A stretch of 64,000 bases of DNA, taken from the NCBI RefSeq assembly GCF_001700895.1, contig NZ_CP013259.1, positions 434,001 to 498,000 on the forward strand, written 5' to 3'. Source of the stretch: Buchnera aphidicola (Diuraphis noxia). Lineage in GTDB: Bacteria; Pseudomonadota; Gammaproteobacteria; Enterobacterales; Enterobacteriaceae. The position numbers and the translations under genes are program-made. Shown here in pieces: positions 55,022 to 64,000 of the stretch (position 1 is the first letter of the stretch; every line of letters starts with the position of its first letter). Under the pieces are notes generated by a model. The model searched no databases, was not told where the DNA came from, and saw nothing but the letters and a program-made list of their open reading frames with translations.

Positions 55022-55612
55022 ATGAATGAAATAATTTCAACAACAATATTGTTAATTCTAATTATGGATCCTTTAGGAAATCTTCCAATATTCATGACTA
55101 TATTAAAACATTTAGAAGAAAAAAGAAGAAGGATTGTAGTTATAAGAGAAATGATTATAGCATTAATTATTATGTTATTATTTTTATTTATTGGAGAAAA
55201 AATACTCATCATCTTAAATTTAAAAACTGAAACTGTTTCAATATCTGGTGGGATTATTCTTTTTTTAATTGCTGTCAAAATGATTTTTCCACCTGAAGAA
55301 AATCAAAATAATACTACTAATCATGAAGAGCCTTTTTTAGTTCCTTTAGCTATTCCATTAGTTGCAGGACCATCTTTGTTAGCAACTTTAATGCTATTAT
55401 CACATCAATATTTAAACCATATGTTTTATTTGGTAGGATCATTGCTAATAGCATGGTGCTTTACTATTATTACATTATTATTGTCTGGTTCATTTTTAAA
55501 ACTATTTGGAACGAAAGGAGTTAATGCCTTAGAACGTCTTATGGGTTTAATTTTAATCATGCTTTCTACTCAAATGTTTCTCGACGGAATTAAAATTTGG
55601 TTTAAGAATTAA
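55022..55612 (+). CDS. yhgN: MarC-family inner membrane protein YhgN
   Basis: This 196-residue protein (E. coli 197) has six hydrophobic segments. It matches E. coli YhgN: ILLILIMDPLGNLPIFM at the start, PPEENQN in the middle and VPLAIPLVAGPSLLATLM. Function is unknown in the family, though older literature suspected transport. The neighbour of asd is the same as in E. coli (asd-yhgN region). Confidence 0.93.
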   Translation: MNEIISTTILLILIMDPLGNLPIFMTILKHLEEKRRRIVVIREMIIALIIMLLFLFIGEKILIILNLKTETVSISGGIILFLIAVKMIFPPEENQNNTTNHEEPFLVPLAIPLVAGPSLLATLMLLSHQYLNHMFYLVGSLLIAWCFTIITLLLSGSFLKLFGTKGVNALERLMGLILIMLSTQMFLDGIKIWFKN

Positions 55613-55751
55613 TATAATATTTAAAATTAATACTAAAAAATATTTATTAATAAACAGTTTTAATTTATTTTAAAATAAAATATTTTTTAATGACTTGTAA
55701 TTAAAAAATTAATAGCTAGATAATACTATCTATAAAATGGATACTTATATT

Positions 55752-56921
55752 ATGAATATGATCAAAATGACTGAATTAAACATAACAGAAAAAACACTTT
55801 TGATTAGAAGTGATCTCAATGTTCCTATAAAAAATGGAATTATTCAATCTCATGCTAGAATATTAGCAGCACTTCCTACTATCGAAATAGCCATTAAACA
55901 AAATGCTAAAATAATTATTATGTCTCATTTAGGAAGACCAAAAGAAGGACATTACGAAAAAAAATATTCTTTATTACCTATATTTGAATTTTTAAAAAAA
56001 CAATTAAGTCATATAAAAATATATTTTTCTAATAATTACCTTGATGGAATACAGCTTAAACCAAAAGAAATTGTTATTTTAGAAAATGTTCGATTTAATT
56101 TAGGAGAATTAGAAAATAACGATGAATTATCTAAAAAATATGCCAATCTATGCGATATCTTCGTCATGGATGCTTTTGGAAGCGCACATAGAATGCAATC
56201 ATCTACTTATGGTGTAGGAAAATTTGCAAAAATAGCATGCGCTGGACCGCTTTTAATTAATGAAATAAAATGTTTAAAAAAATCATTAGAAAACCCTGAA
56301 CGTCCTATGACAGCTATAGTAGGAGGTGCAAAGGTATCAACTAAATTCAATGTATTACATAAATTAGCTACAATTGCAGATACTATTATAGTTGGAGGTG
56401 GAATAGCTAATACTTTTTTAGCAATTGATTACAACATTGGAAAATCATTATATGAACCAGATTTTATTGCGGAAGCTAAAAAGATACGTGATACATATAA
56501 TATTATTATACCGATTGATTCTCGCGTAGGGAAAAATTTTTCTAAAACTGAAGAATCTATAATTAGATTACCTTTTAATATAAATTCAGATGAAGAAATT
56601 ATGGATTTTGGAGATGAAACTATAAAAAAAATTATTCCAATTCTTAAAATGTCCAAAACAATTATTTGGAATGGTCCGGTTGGAGTTTTTGAATTTCCCA
56701 ATTTTCGTCAAGGGACTGAAACAATTGCAAAAACAATTTCAGCAAGCAATGCATTTTCTATTGCTGGAGGAGGTGATACATTGTCTGTTATAGATATGTT
56801 TAATATAAAGAATAATATCTCTTATATTTCAACTGGAGGAGGTGCTTTTTTAGAATTTATAGAAGGAAAAAAATTACCTTCAATAAGTATGTTGGAAGAA
56901 ACCTATAAAAAATGCAACTAA
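55752..56921 (+). CDS. pgk: Phosphoglycerate kinase
   Basis: This enzyme transfers phosphate from 1,3-bisphosphoglycerate to ADP. RSDLNVPIKNG, SHLGRP and LENVRFNLGE form the N-domain substrate site, and WNGPVGVFEFPNF with IAGGGDTLSV forms the nucleotide site. I prefer ATG 55752 (MNMIKMTEL, 389 residues, matching E. coli MSVIKMTDL) over the ATG at 55737, with GGAT about 10 nt upstream. The epd-pgk-fbaA order of E. coli is kept without epd. Confidence 0.96.
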   Translation: MNMIKMTELNITEKTLLIRSDLNVPIKNGIIQSHARILAALPTIEIAIKQNAKIIIMSHLGRPKEGHYEKKYSLLPIFEFLKKQLSHIKIYFSNNYLDGIQLKPKEIVILENVRFNLGELENNDELSKKYANLCDIFVMDAFGSAHRMQSSTYGVGKFAKIACAGPLLINEIKCLKKSLENPERPMTAIVGGAKVSTKFNVLHKLATIADTIIVGGGIANTFLAIDYNIGKSLYEPDFIAEAKKIRDTYNIIIPIDSRVGKNFSKTEESIIRLPFNINSDEEIMDFGDETIKKIIPILKMSKTIIWNGPVGVFEFPNFRQGTETIAKTISASNAFSIAGGGDTLSVIDMFNIKNNISYISTGGGAFLEFIEGKKLPSISMLEETYKKCN

Positions 56922-56965
56922 ATTAATAGAGATAAAACTTAAAACATTACGTAATAGGAAGAAAA

Positions 56966-58042
56966 TTGAATATTTTAAATATAATAAAACCCGGTGTTGT
57001 AACTGGCAACGAAGCACGAAAAATATTTGAATTTGCTAAAAAGAAAAAATTCGCAATTCCTGCTGTAAATTGTATAGGAACAGATTCTATAAACAGTGTA
57101 CTAGAGACCGCTGCTAGAATGAGAGCTCCAGTTATTATTCAATTTTCTCATGGAGGTGCTGCTTTTATTGCAGGATATAAAGAAAGATTTAAAAGTACTC
57201 AGGAACAAGCAATTCAAGGATCTATATCTGGAGCTAAACATGTACATTTGATGGCAAAATATTATAAAATTCCAGTAATACTTCACACAGATCATTGTTC
57301 AAAAGAAATATTGACATGGATTGATGAATTACTAAAAATTGGTAAAAATTATTATAAAAAATATAATAAACCCTTATTTACATCTCATATGATTGATTTA
57401 TCAAAAGAAAATTTAAAAGAAAATATATCTATTTGTAGAAATTATTTAAAAAAGATGAAAAAAATCAACATGATGTTAGAAATAGAATTAGGATGTACAG
57501 GAGGAGAAGAAGATGGTGTAAATAACAATGAAATAGATAAAAAACTGCTATATACACAACCTGAAGACGTTAATTATGCTTACGAAATATTATATAAAAT
57601 TAGTAATAATTTTACTATTGCTGCAGCATTTGGAAATGTACATGGTGTTTATCAACCTGGAAATGTTGATCTTAAACCTATTATCTTAAAAAATTCACAA
57701 AAATATGTCAGTATTAAACATAATTTAAAAAAAAATCCATTAAATTTAGTGTTTCATGGAGGTTCAGGATCTGATATAACAGAAATAAAAGAATCGATTA
57801 AATACGGAATAGTTAAAATGAATATTGATACAGATATGCAATGGGCTACATGGCATGGTGTATTAGACTTTTATAGAAAAAATAAAGAATTTTTACATAA
57901 CCAATTAGGAAATAATACTAATAAAAATCAACCAAATAAAAAATACTATGATCCAAGATCATGGATTAGAGCCTCTCAAGAATCAATGTCAAAAAGACTA
58001 GAACAATCATTTAAGGAATTAAATGCTTGTAATATTTTATGA
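56966..58042 (+). CDS. fbaA: Fructose-bisphosphate aldolase class II
   Basis: This 358-residue zinc aldolase (E. coli 359) cleaves fructose 1,6-bisphosphate. Zinc ligands lie in ILHTDHCSKE, ASFGNVHG-like AAFGNVHGVY and VFHGGSGSD. ELGCTGGEEDG is the class II signature. The start is TTG at 56966 with GGAAG 6-7 nt upstream; no ATG is nearby in frame, and the N-terminus aligns with E. coli. It follows pgk by 44 bp. Confidence 0.96.
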   Translation: MNILNIIKPGVVTGNEARKIFEFAKKKKFAIPAVNCIGTDSINSVLETAARMRAPVIIQFSHGGAAFIAGYKERFKSTQEQAIQGSISGAKHVHLMAKYYKIPVILHTDHCSKEILTWIDELLKIGKNYYKKYNKPLFTSHMIDLSKENLKENISICRNYLKKMKKINMMLEIELGCTGGEEDGVNNNEIDKKLLYTQPEDVNYAYEILYKISNNFTIAAAFGNVHGVYQPGNVDLKPIILKNSQKYVSIKHNLKKNPLNLVFHGGSGSDITEIKESIKYGIVKMNIDTDMQWATWHGVLDFYRKNKEFLHNQLGNNTNKNQPNKKYYDPRSWIRASQESMSKRLEQSFKELNACNIL

Positions 58043-58056
58043 CAATGTAAATTATA

Positions 58057-58118
58057 CTCCGGGGAATAAAAAAACTATTCTCCGAGATATTATTATATTA
58101 AAAGTATTATAATATCTC
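58057..58118 (+). terminator. Two overlapping hairpins after fbaA
   Basis: GGGGAATA (58061-58068) pairs with TATTCTCC (58076-58083), and GAGATATTA (58084-58092) pairs with TAATATCTC (58110-58118). The outer pairs of the first hairpin use the bases that begin the second, so they compete. No long T run follows, so terminator strength is doubtful. Confidence 0.4.
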
Positions 58119-58149
58119 CAAATATTAATTAAAATATACAGAGACAAAA

Positions 58150-59010
58150 ATGGATGAATTAAATGTAGTAAACGATATTAATCATGCAGGAAATTGGTTA
58201 ATGCGAAATCAAGAATTACTTGTTGAATATACAGTTAATCTGACATCTGCAATTATTATTTTAACTGTGGGAATGTTTATAGCAAAAATAATATCAAACG
58301 GAGTAAATCAAGTCCTAATAACTCGTAATATTGATGCAACAATCGCTGGATTTTTATCTGCATTAATGCGATATATCATCATCACTTTTACACTTATTGC
58401 TGCATTAGGTCGAATTGGAGTACAGACAACATCAGTAATTGCTATATTAGGAGCTGCTGGGATGACAATAGGTTTAGCATTACAGGGTTCATTATCTAAT
58501 TTTGCAGCTGGTGTTTTATTAGTCACTTTAAGACCGTTAAAAACAAGTGAATATGTTGATTTAGGAAACGTAGCAGGTACTGTATTAAATATCCATATTT
58601 TCTATACAACATTACGCACTTTAGATGGGAAAATTGTAGTAGTCCCAAATAATAAAATTATTTCTGGTAATGTTATTAATTATTCAAGAGAACCTGCACG
58701 TCGTAATGAATTTATTATTAGTGTAGCATATGATTCAGACATTGATTTTGTGATAAAAGTTTTACGAAATGTAATAGAAAATGAAGACAGAGTCATTAAA
58801 GATCGAGATATTATTGTAGGACTTAGTGAATTAGCTCCATCTTCCTTAAATTTTATAGTACGTTGTTGGAGTAACACAGATGATTTACATTCTGTATACT
58901 GGGATTTAATGGTGAAGTTTAAAAAAGCACTCGATGATAATAATATCAACATCCCTTATCCTCAAATAGATGTACATTTTTATCAAAAAAGTAAAAAAAA
59001 TAAATTATAA
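58150..59010 (+). CDS. mscS: Small-conductance mechanosensitive channel MscS
   Basis: This 286-residue protein has E. coli length (286). It opens under membrane tension to release osmolytes. Three transmembrane segments come first; TM3 carries the glycine- and alanine-rich pore helix [20 protein letters not shown], followed by the beta and alpha-beta cytoplasmic domains ([27 protein letters not shown]-like [12 protein letters not shown]). It follows fbaA as in E. coli. Confidence 0.96.
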   Translation: MDELNVVNDINHAGNWLMRNQELLVEYTVNLTSAIIILTVGMFIAKIISNGVNQVLITRNIDATIAGFLSALMRYIIITFTLIAALGRIGVQTTSVIAILGAAGMTIGLALQGSLSNFAAGVLLVTLRPLKTSEYVDLGNVAGTVLNIHIFYTTLRTLDGKIVVVPNNKIISGNVINYSREPARRNEFIISVAYDSDIDFVIKVLRNVIENEDRVIKDRDIIVGLSELAPSSLNFIVRCWSNTDDLHSVYWDLMVKFKKALDDNNINIPYPQIDVHFYQKSKKNKL

Positions 59011-59057
59011 AGATATTTTTTATTTTTCAGTGTTTATTTAAAAACAATTAGGTTATT

Positions 59058-62000
59058 ATGTTTATTATTTTTAGATCAAATAAAATAAATATACTTTTAT
59101 CAAAAGTATGTCAAATTATTCAAAAAAAACCACTTTCTAATATTTTCGAAAAAGAAATTTTTATTCATGATAGTAAAATACTATTTAAATATTTAAATAT
59201 ATTCATTTCAAATAATATAGGAATTTCAGCAAATTTTAAATTTTATCGTCCTCATGATTTTATATGGAAAGTGTTTCAATCAATCCTGTACAAAAATAAT
59301 TTAAAAAACACATGCACCCAATCTATTATAACTTGGAACATTATGAATGTGTTAAATAAAAAGAATTTTTGTGAACATATAAAAACAAAAGACAATGCAT
59401 ATAAAAAATTTAAATTTTCATATTTAATGGCAACAATTTTTCATCAATACCTTATATATCGTCCTAACTGGATTAACGAATGGGAACAAAATAAAAATAC
59501 ATGTTTAATTAACGAAGATGAAATATGGCAAGTAAAATTATGGAAAGAAATAATAAATCATTCTAAAAAAAATAATCAATCCGGTTATCATTTTGTAAAT
59601 TTATTCAATTATTTTCAATCTTTAAAGAATCATAATAAAATAAAAAAAAATGTTTTACCTAATCGTATTTTTATTATTTCTTCTTTTACATTAACGCCAT
59701 CGTATATAAAAATATTAAAAATTATTAGTAAATATACAAATATCTACTTTTTATATATAACACCTTTTAAAACAAATATATTTTATCCAAATACCATTAA
59801 AAATGGTAATCTTTCTCACAAAAAAAAACATCCAAATAATACAATATTATCATTATGGAGAAAATATGAAGAATATTATATAATTAAACTGATGCATTCT
59901 AAAAAAATAAAAATAACTAATTTTTTTAAAAATGAAGCAAACAAAAATATAAATTTATTAAATAATATAAAAAAAAATTTTCTTAAATTTGATTGTTTAA
60001 ATTTAAAAAACATTAAAAAAAAATCATTTCTTAAAATAGACAACTCTATTTCTATAAATATTTGTGACAATAAATATAATGAAATTCAAATTTTACATGA
60101 CACATTATTATTACATTTTAATAAAAATAAAAACCTAAAGCTAGATAATATAGTTGTGATTTGTGATTCAATTGATGATTATATGTCATCTATTCATGCA
60201 ATATTCGAAGCAAAAAATGAAAATGAAAATCTTCCTTTTTTTATTTCTACAAAAGTTTCCAAAAAAGAAGAAAAAATATTTTTATTTTTTAATAAAATAT
60301 TAAATTTATCATATAGTCGTTTTGAAAATGAAGAAATATTAGAATTTCTTAATATTCCAGAAATAGCTAATCATTTTAATATATCAGAAGACGATATAAA
60401 TATTTTATATCATTGGATACAAGAAGCTAATATTCGATGGGGTATTAACTCTAAACACAAAAAAAGTTTATCACTTCCTGAACATAATGCAAATACATGG
60501 GAATGGGGTATTGAAAAACTATTACTTAGTTATGCAACTAATACCACAGAAAATGTTTGGAATGATGTCGTGTCATGTAGCGTTATTAACACTTCTAGAG
60601 CAGATCTGATAGGAAAATTAATTATTTTTATAAACGTACTGAAAAAATGGAAAAAAAAAATATCTAAATCACAATATCTTTCATGTTGGCGCTCTTTGTT
60701 TAGAGAATTTATCAATGACTTTTTTTATAAAAAAACAAATAAACCTGTTCAAAATTTACATAAATCTTGGATCAAGATGATTGATGATATTTCATATTCT
60801 AACTATACGCAAAAAATTTCAATTAAAATACTAAAAAAACATTTTAATTGTACAATAAAAAGAACATACCAAAAATTTTTACCAGGTGTTATAAATTTTT
60901 GTCATCCATCTGATATATGTTATATTCCGTTTGAAATAATATGTATTATTGGTTCAGATTATAAAAGCACTTTAAAAAATAATAAACCAAATAGTTTTAT
61001 TAATATATTAAACAAATATCCATTAATTGGCGATTTAAATTTCTATGAACAGTATTGTTATTTATTTTTGCAAAATATTTCTTGTGCTCAAAAATATTTA
61101 TATATAAGTTATGTAGGCACTTCTATTAAAGATGAAAGTAAAACAAGTTCCTCAATTTTAATTGAACAATTATTAGATTACATCGCATTTAATTTTTTTC
61201 CTAAACATGATTATAATCTAAATATAAAAGACAATAAAAAAAGAATTATTAATTTATTATGTAAAAATTACAAAAAAGAATATTTTTACAAAAAAGAAAA
61301 TATAAAAAATACTTTAGATAACTCTATAAAAAATAAGATTAAAACAAACAACAATAAAACATATAATATAAAATTATTCAAAAATAATATTTCCAATAAA
61401 ATTCATCTAAAAGATCTAATTTTTTTCTGGAAAAATCCAATACGTTATTTTTTTAATCATTCTTTAAAAATTAAATTTAGATTTCAAAAAGAAAAAATTA
61501 ATAACACTGAACCTTTTTGCGTCAGTCAAATAGAGTCTTTTAAAATAAAAGAAATGTTATTGACGAACATAATCAATCAAAAAGACACCGAAAAAATTTT
61601 AAAAATTTATATTCTTTCTGGAAAATTACCTTACGGTTTTTTTGGAGAGAATATATTTAAAAAAATAAAAAAGGATATGGAATCCATAGCTAAATCAGTG
61701 ATAAAACACAAGTCTGTCACAAAAGAAAAAAAAATTAATTTTATTTTAAAAAAATTTCAAATACATGGTATTTTATATAACGTACAAAGTACAGGTCTGA
61801 TACGTTGGCAGCCTAATACAATTAGCTATAGTGATCGTATTGCTTTATGGATAGAACATTTAATGTATTCTTGTATAAAAGGATTCGGAGAAAGTAAGAT
61901 AATAGGTCCTAAAAATCAAATATGGTCTTATTCTTCTCTGAATCATGAAAAAGCATATAATTATCTTTATAAATATATAATAGGATATATAAAAGGTTCA

Positions 62001-62282
62001 AAAGAATTAATTTTATTAACAAAATCAGGTGCATCATGGTTAGACGCAGTTTATAATATAAAGAAAAATATCATTCAACATGATGATAATACAAAACTTA
62101 TAGGATACAAAAAATTGTTTAAAACTTGGATTGGAAATAATTATATTAAAGGTGAAAAAGAAGATTTATATATTAAAAAAACAATCACACAATTAGATTT
62201 AAGTAATGTAGAAAAAATTTGCAAAACAGCTAAAAAATGGATAATGCCATTATTAAGAAATAAAAAAATATATGAAAAATGA
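59058..62282 (+). CDS. recC: Exodeoxyribonuclease V gamma subunit RecC
   Basis: This 1074-residue protein (E. coli 1122) is the Chi-recognition and scaffold subunit of the RecBCD helicase-nuclease. It is more diverged than its neighbours but matches E. coli RecC along the length: YRPHDFIWKVF, YLIYRPNWINEWEQ, ICDNKYNEIQILHDTLL, WGINSKH, RTYQKFLPGVINFC, and LPYGFFGENIFKK. RecC has no intact nuclease or helicase motifs, which fits. It overlaps recB by 11 bp; E. coli ptrA between them is missing. Confidence 0.94.
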   Translation: MFIIFRSNKINILLSKVCQIIQKKPLSNIFEKEIFIHDSKILFKYLNIFISNNIGISANFKFYRPHDFIWKVFQSILYKNNLKNTCTQSIITWNIMNVLNKKNFCEHIKTKDNAYKKFKFSYLMATIFHQYLIYRPNWINEWEQNKNTCLINEDEIWQVKLWKEIINHSKKNNQSGYHFVNLFNYFQSLKNHNKIKKNVLPNRIFIISSFTLTPSYIKILKIISKYTNIYFLYITPFKTNIFYPNTIKNGNLSHKKKHPNNTILSLWRKYEEYYIIKLMHSKKIKITNFFKNEANKNINLLNNIKKNFLKFDCLNLKNIKKKSFLKIDNSISINICDNKYNEIQILHDTLLLHFNKNKNLKLDNIVVICDSIDDYMSSIHAIFEAKNENENLPFFISTKVSKKEEKIFLFFNKILNLSYSRFENEEILEFLNIPEIANHFNISEDDINILYHWIQEANIRWGINSKHKKSLSLPEHNANTWEWGIEKLLLSYATNTTENVWNDVVSCSVINTSRADLIGKLIIFINVLKKWKKKISKSQYLSCWRSLFREFINDFFYKKTNKPVQNLHKSWIKMIDDISYSNYTQKISIKILKKHFNCTIKRTYQKFLPGVINFCHPSDICYIPFEIICIIGSDYKSTLKNNKPNSFINILNKYPLIGDLNFYEQYCYLFLQNISCAQKYLYISYVGTSIKDESKTSSSILIEQLLDYIAFNFFPKHDYNLNIKDNKKRIINLLCKNYKKEYFYKKENIKNTLDNSIKNKIKTNNNKTYNIKLFKNNISNKIHLKDLIFFWKNPIRYFFNHSLKIKFRFQKEKINNTEPFCVSQIESFKIKEMLLTNIINQKDTEKILKIYILSGKLPYGFFGENIFKKIKKDMESIAKSVIKHKSVTKEKKINFILKKFQIHGILYNVQSTGLIRWQPNTISYSDRIALWIEHLMYSCIKGFGESKIIGPKNQIWSYSSLNHEKAYNYLYKYIIGYIKGSKELILLTKSGASWLDAVYNIKKNIIQHDDNTKLIGYKKLFKTWIGNNYIKGEKEDLYIKKTITQLDLSNVEKICKTAKKWIMPLLRNKKIYEK

Positions 62283-64000
62283 TAATTTGAAAAAACTAAA
62301 TCTTTTTAAGATACCACTGAACGGTATAAATTTAATAGAAGCTTCAGCTGGAACCGGAAAAACATTTACCATTGTATTATTGTATTTACGTTTATTATTA
62401 GGTATAGGAAACGATAAAAATCCAATTAAAAAACTTCTAATACATGAAATATTAGTAGTTACTTTTACTAATGCTGCGAAAGAAGAATTATATTTACGCA
62501 TTAAAACTGCAATTCAAAATTTATATTTAATTTGTACAAAAAAAATCAAACAACCATCTTTTTTAAAGGTCTTTTTAAAAAAAATAAAAAATTTAGAAGA
62601 AGCAATTAATATTTTAGAAGAAGCGCAAAAAAACATAAATAATATATCTATATATACAATACATGGATTTTGTAAAAAAATATTACAATTATATACTTTC
62701 GATTTTAATTCTGTTTTTAAAGAAAAAATTATCGAAAATGAAGAAAAGTTATATTTACAAGCCACACAAGATTTTTGGAGAAATTATTTCTATAAATTAC
62801 CAAAAGATATGATAAAAATCATATATAAATATTATAAAGATCCAAAACAGTTATTAAAGGAAGTGAAACCACTGTTATATATAAAATCAATAAAATTCCA
62901 AAAAAAAAATTTTAACAATGAAACATTGCTTGTATATCACAAAAGAAATATATATAAAATAAATTGTTTTAAAAAAATATGGTTAACTTATTATTCAACG
63001 ATATTAAATACAATTAAAACGTTAAAAATAAACAAAAAGATATATAATCAATCTAATATTAGTAGATGGGTAAAAGATATTACACAATGGTCAAAAAATG
63101 ATACTAAAGATTATATCTTACCAAATGCACTAAAATATTTTACAAAAGAATATCTACAAAACAACATAACAACTGAAACAAAAATGCAACATATTTTTTT
63201 TGACAAAATTGAAAAAATATTAAAAAAAAAATTCTCATTAAAAAATATTATTATTTTTTACGCTATAAAAACAATTCCTATAATTTTATCTAAAGAAAAA
63301 AACAAACAATCATTATTAGGATTTAATGATCTATTAAGTATTCTTTTAAAGAATATACAAAAAGAAAAATATTTAAAAAATCTAATTAGCAAAAAATATC
63401 CTGTAACATTTATTGATGAATTTCAAGATACGAATATTGAACAATATAAAATATTTGATTTAATATATAAAAACACAAAAAAAACTGCATTATTTTTAAT
63501 AGGAGACCCCAAACAAGCGATATACAGTTTTAGAGGCGCTGATATTTTTTCATATTTATACGTTCAAAAAAAAGTAAAAAAACACTATTATTTAGACACC
63601 AATTGGCGTTCTTCTATTAAAATGTGTAATAGTATTAATTATTTATTTTTTCAAAATAAAAATCCATTTATCTTCAAAGATATTTTATTTAAACCTGTTT
63701 TGCCTTGTTGTAAAAATTCAAAAATGGATTTTCAAATTAAAAAAATTTCTCAATCTTCACTTAGCTTTTTTATGCCACAAGAAAAAACAATTAATATAGA
63801 AGATTACCAAATATGGATAGCAAAACAATGCGCAAACGAAATTAGTTATTGGTTAAATGGCGCAAAAAACGACAAAGTGAAAATTATCACTAAAAAAGGC
63901 GAACAAACTCTAAAATCTAGTGATATTGCTATATTAATTAGAAACGAACAAGAAGCTCATATTATTCAAGAGGAATTAAAAAAACTAAACATACTTTCTT
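62272..64000 (+). CDS. recB: Exodeoxyribonuclease V beta subunit RecB (partial, 3' end outside window)
   Basis: The frame is open from ATG 62272 (MKNDNLKKLNLF) to the window edge, giving about 576 residues of a family near 1180. It is a UvrD-like helicase: Walker A in IEASAGTGKTFTIVLL, motif Ia VTFTNAAKEEL, SIYTIHGFCKK, motif II TFIDEFQDTN, motif III GDPKQAIYSFRGAD and motif IV LDTNWRSS. The C-terminal nuclease domain lies outside. Its start sits within the last codons of recC. Confidence 0.95.
   Translation, partial: MKNDNLKKLNLFKIPLNGINLIEASAGTGKTFTIVLLYLRLLLGIGNDKNPIKKLLIHEILVVTFTNAAKEELYLRIKTAIQNLYLICTKKIKQPSFLKVFLKKIKNLEEAINILEEAQKNINNISIYTIHGFCKKILQLYTFDFNSVFKEKIIENEEKLYLQATQDFWRNYFYKLPKDMIKIIYKYYKDPKQLLKEVKPLLYIKSIKFQKKNFNNETLLVYHKRNIYKINCFKKIWLTYYSTILNTIKTLKINKKIYNQSNISRWVKDITQWSKNDTKDYILPNALKYFTKEYLQNNITTETKMQHIFFDKIEKILKKKFSLKNIIIFYAIKTIPIILSKEKNKQSLLGFNDLLSILLKNIQKEKYLKNLISKKYPVTFIDEFQDTNIEQYKIFDLIYKNTKKTALFLIGDPKQAIYSFRGADIFSYLYVQKKVKKHYYLDTNWRSSIKMCNSINYLFFQNKNPFIFKDILFKPVLPCCKNSKMDFQIKKISQSSLSFFMPQEKTINIEDYQIWIAKQCANEISYWLNGAKNDKVKIITKKGEQTLKSSDIAILIRNEQEAHIIQEELKKLNILS

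Overview
The window is a chromosome segment of a Buchnera aphidicola-type aphid endosymbiont (a reduced gammaproteobacterium). Three things show this. The DNA is extremely AT-rich, with poly-A and poly-T runs throughout. Almost every gene is a close E. coli orthologue, often in E. coli order. Neighbouring E. coli genes have been removed to leave compact remnants: rpoS, surE, pcm and truD are gone beside nlpD, ptrA between recC and recB, and lptE between leuS and holA. The species or host aphid cannot be named from the sequence alone. I see no phage, IS element, CRISPR array, defence island or cassette of foreign composition.

Layout. 1-4.2 kb: tldD (cut by the window edge), aroQ, fis, rluD, bamD. 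4.2-9.2 kb: the conserved alaS-csrA-tRNA-Ser-tRNA-Arg-gshA block. 9.3-13.5 kb: metK, endA, rsmE, a 560-bp gene-free spacer, rpiA. 13.6-19.6 kb: a tRNA Met-Leu-Gln cluster, glnS, pyrG, eno, queE. 19.6-31.6 kb (minus strand): queD, nlpD, ispF, ispD, ftsB and a near-complete assimilatory sulfate reduction set, cysC-N-D-G-H-I-J. 31.7-36.5 kb: a decaying mutS, then dsbA, a polA coding only the 5'-3' exonuclease, and engB. 36.6-40.3 kb: typA, gmk, ygfZ. 40.4-53.6 kb: prfB (with its programmed frameshift), lysS, lysA, lgt, thyA, miaB, ybeY, corC, leuS, holA, nadD, tusA. 53.6-64 kb: asd, yhgN, pgk, fbaA, mscS, recC and the start of recB.

Functionally these are translation (four aminoacyl-tRNA synthetases, RF2, tRNA and rRNA modification), glycolysis (eno, pgk, fba), nutrient provisioning for the host (cys genes, asd/lysA, aroQ, metK), isoprenoid synthesis, and minimal repair and recombination (recBC, polA exonuclease).

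The most notable feature is a set of single-nucleotide reading-frame breaks located exactly in 10-nt A or T runs of otherwise well-preserved genes: endA, dsbA, polA and ybeY. A similar break lies in a 7-nt run of cysN. Restoring one base in each case gives a protein of normal family length. The mismatch-repair gene mutS in the same window is a multi-lesion pseudogene, which offers a plausible cause. A second finding is that LeuS keeps its synthetic motifs but has lost key residues of its proofreading site, whereas AlaS in the same window keeps its editing motifs.
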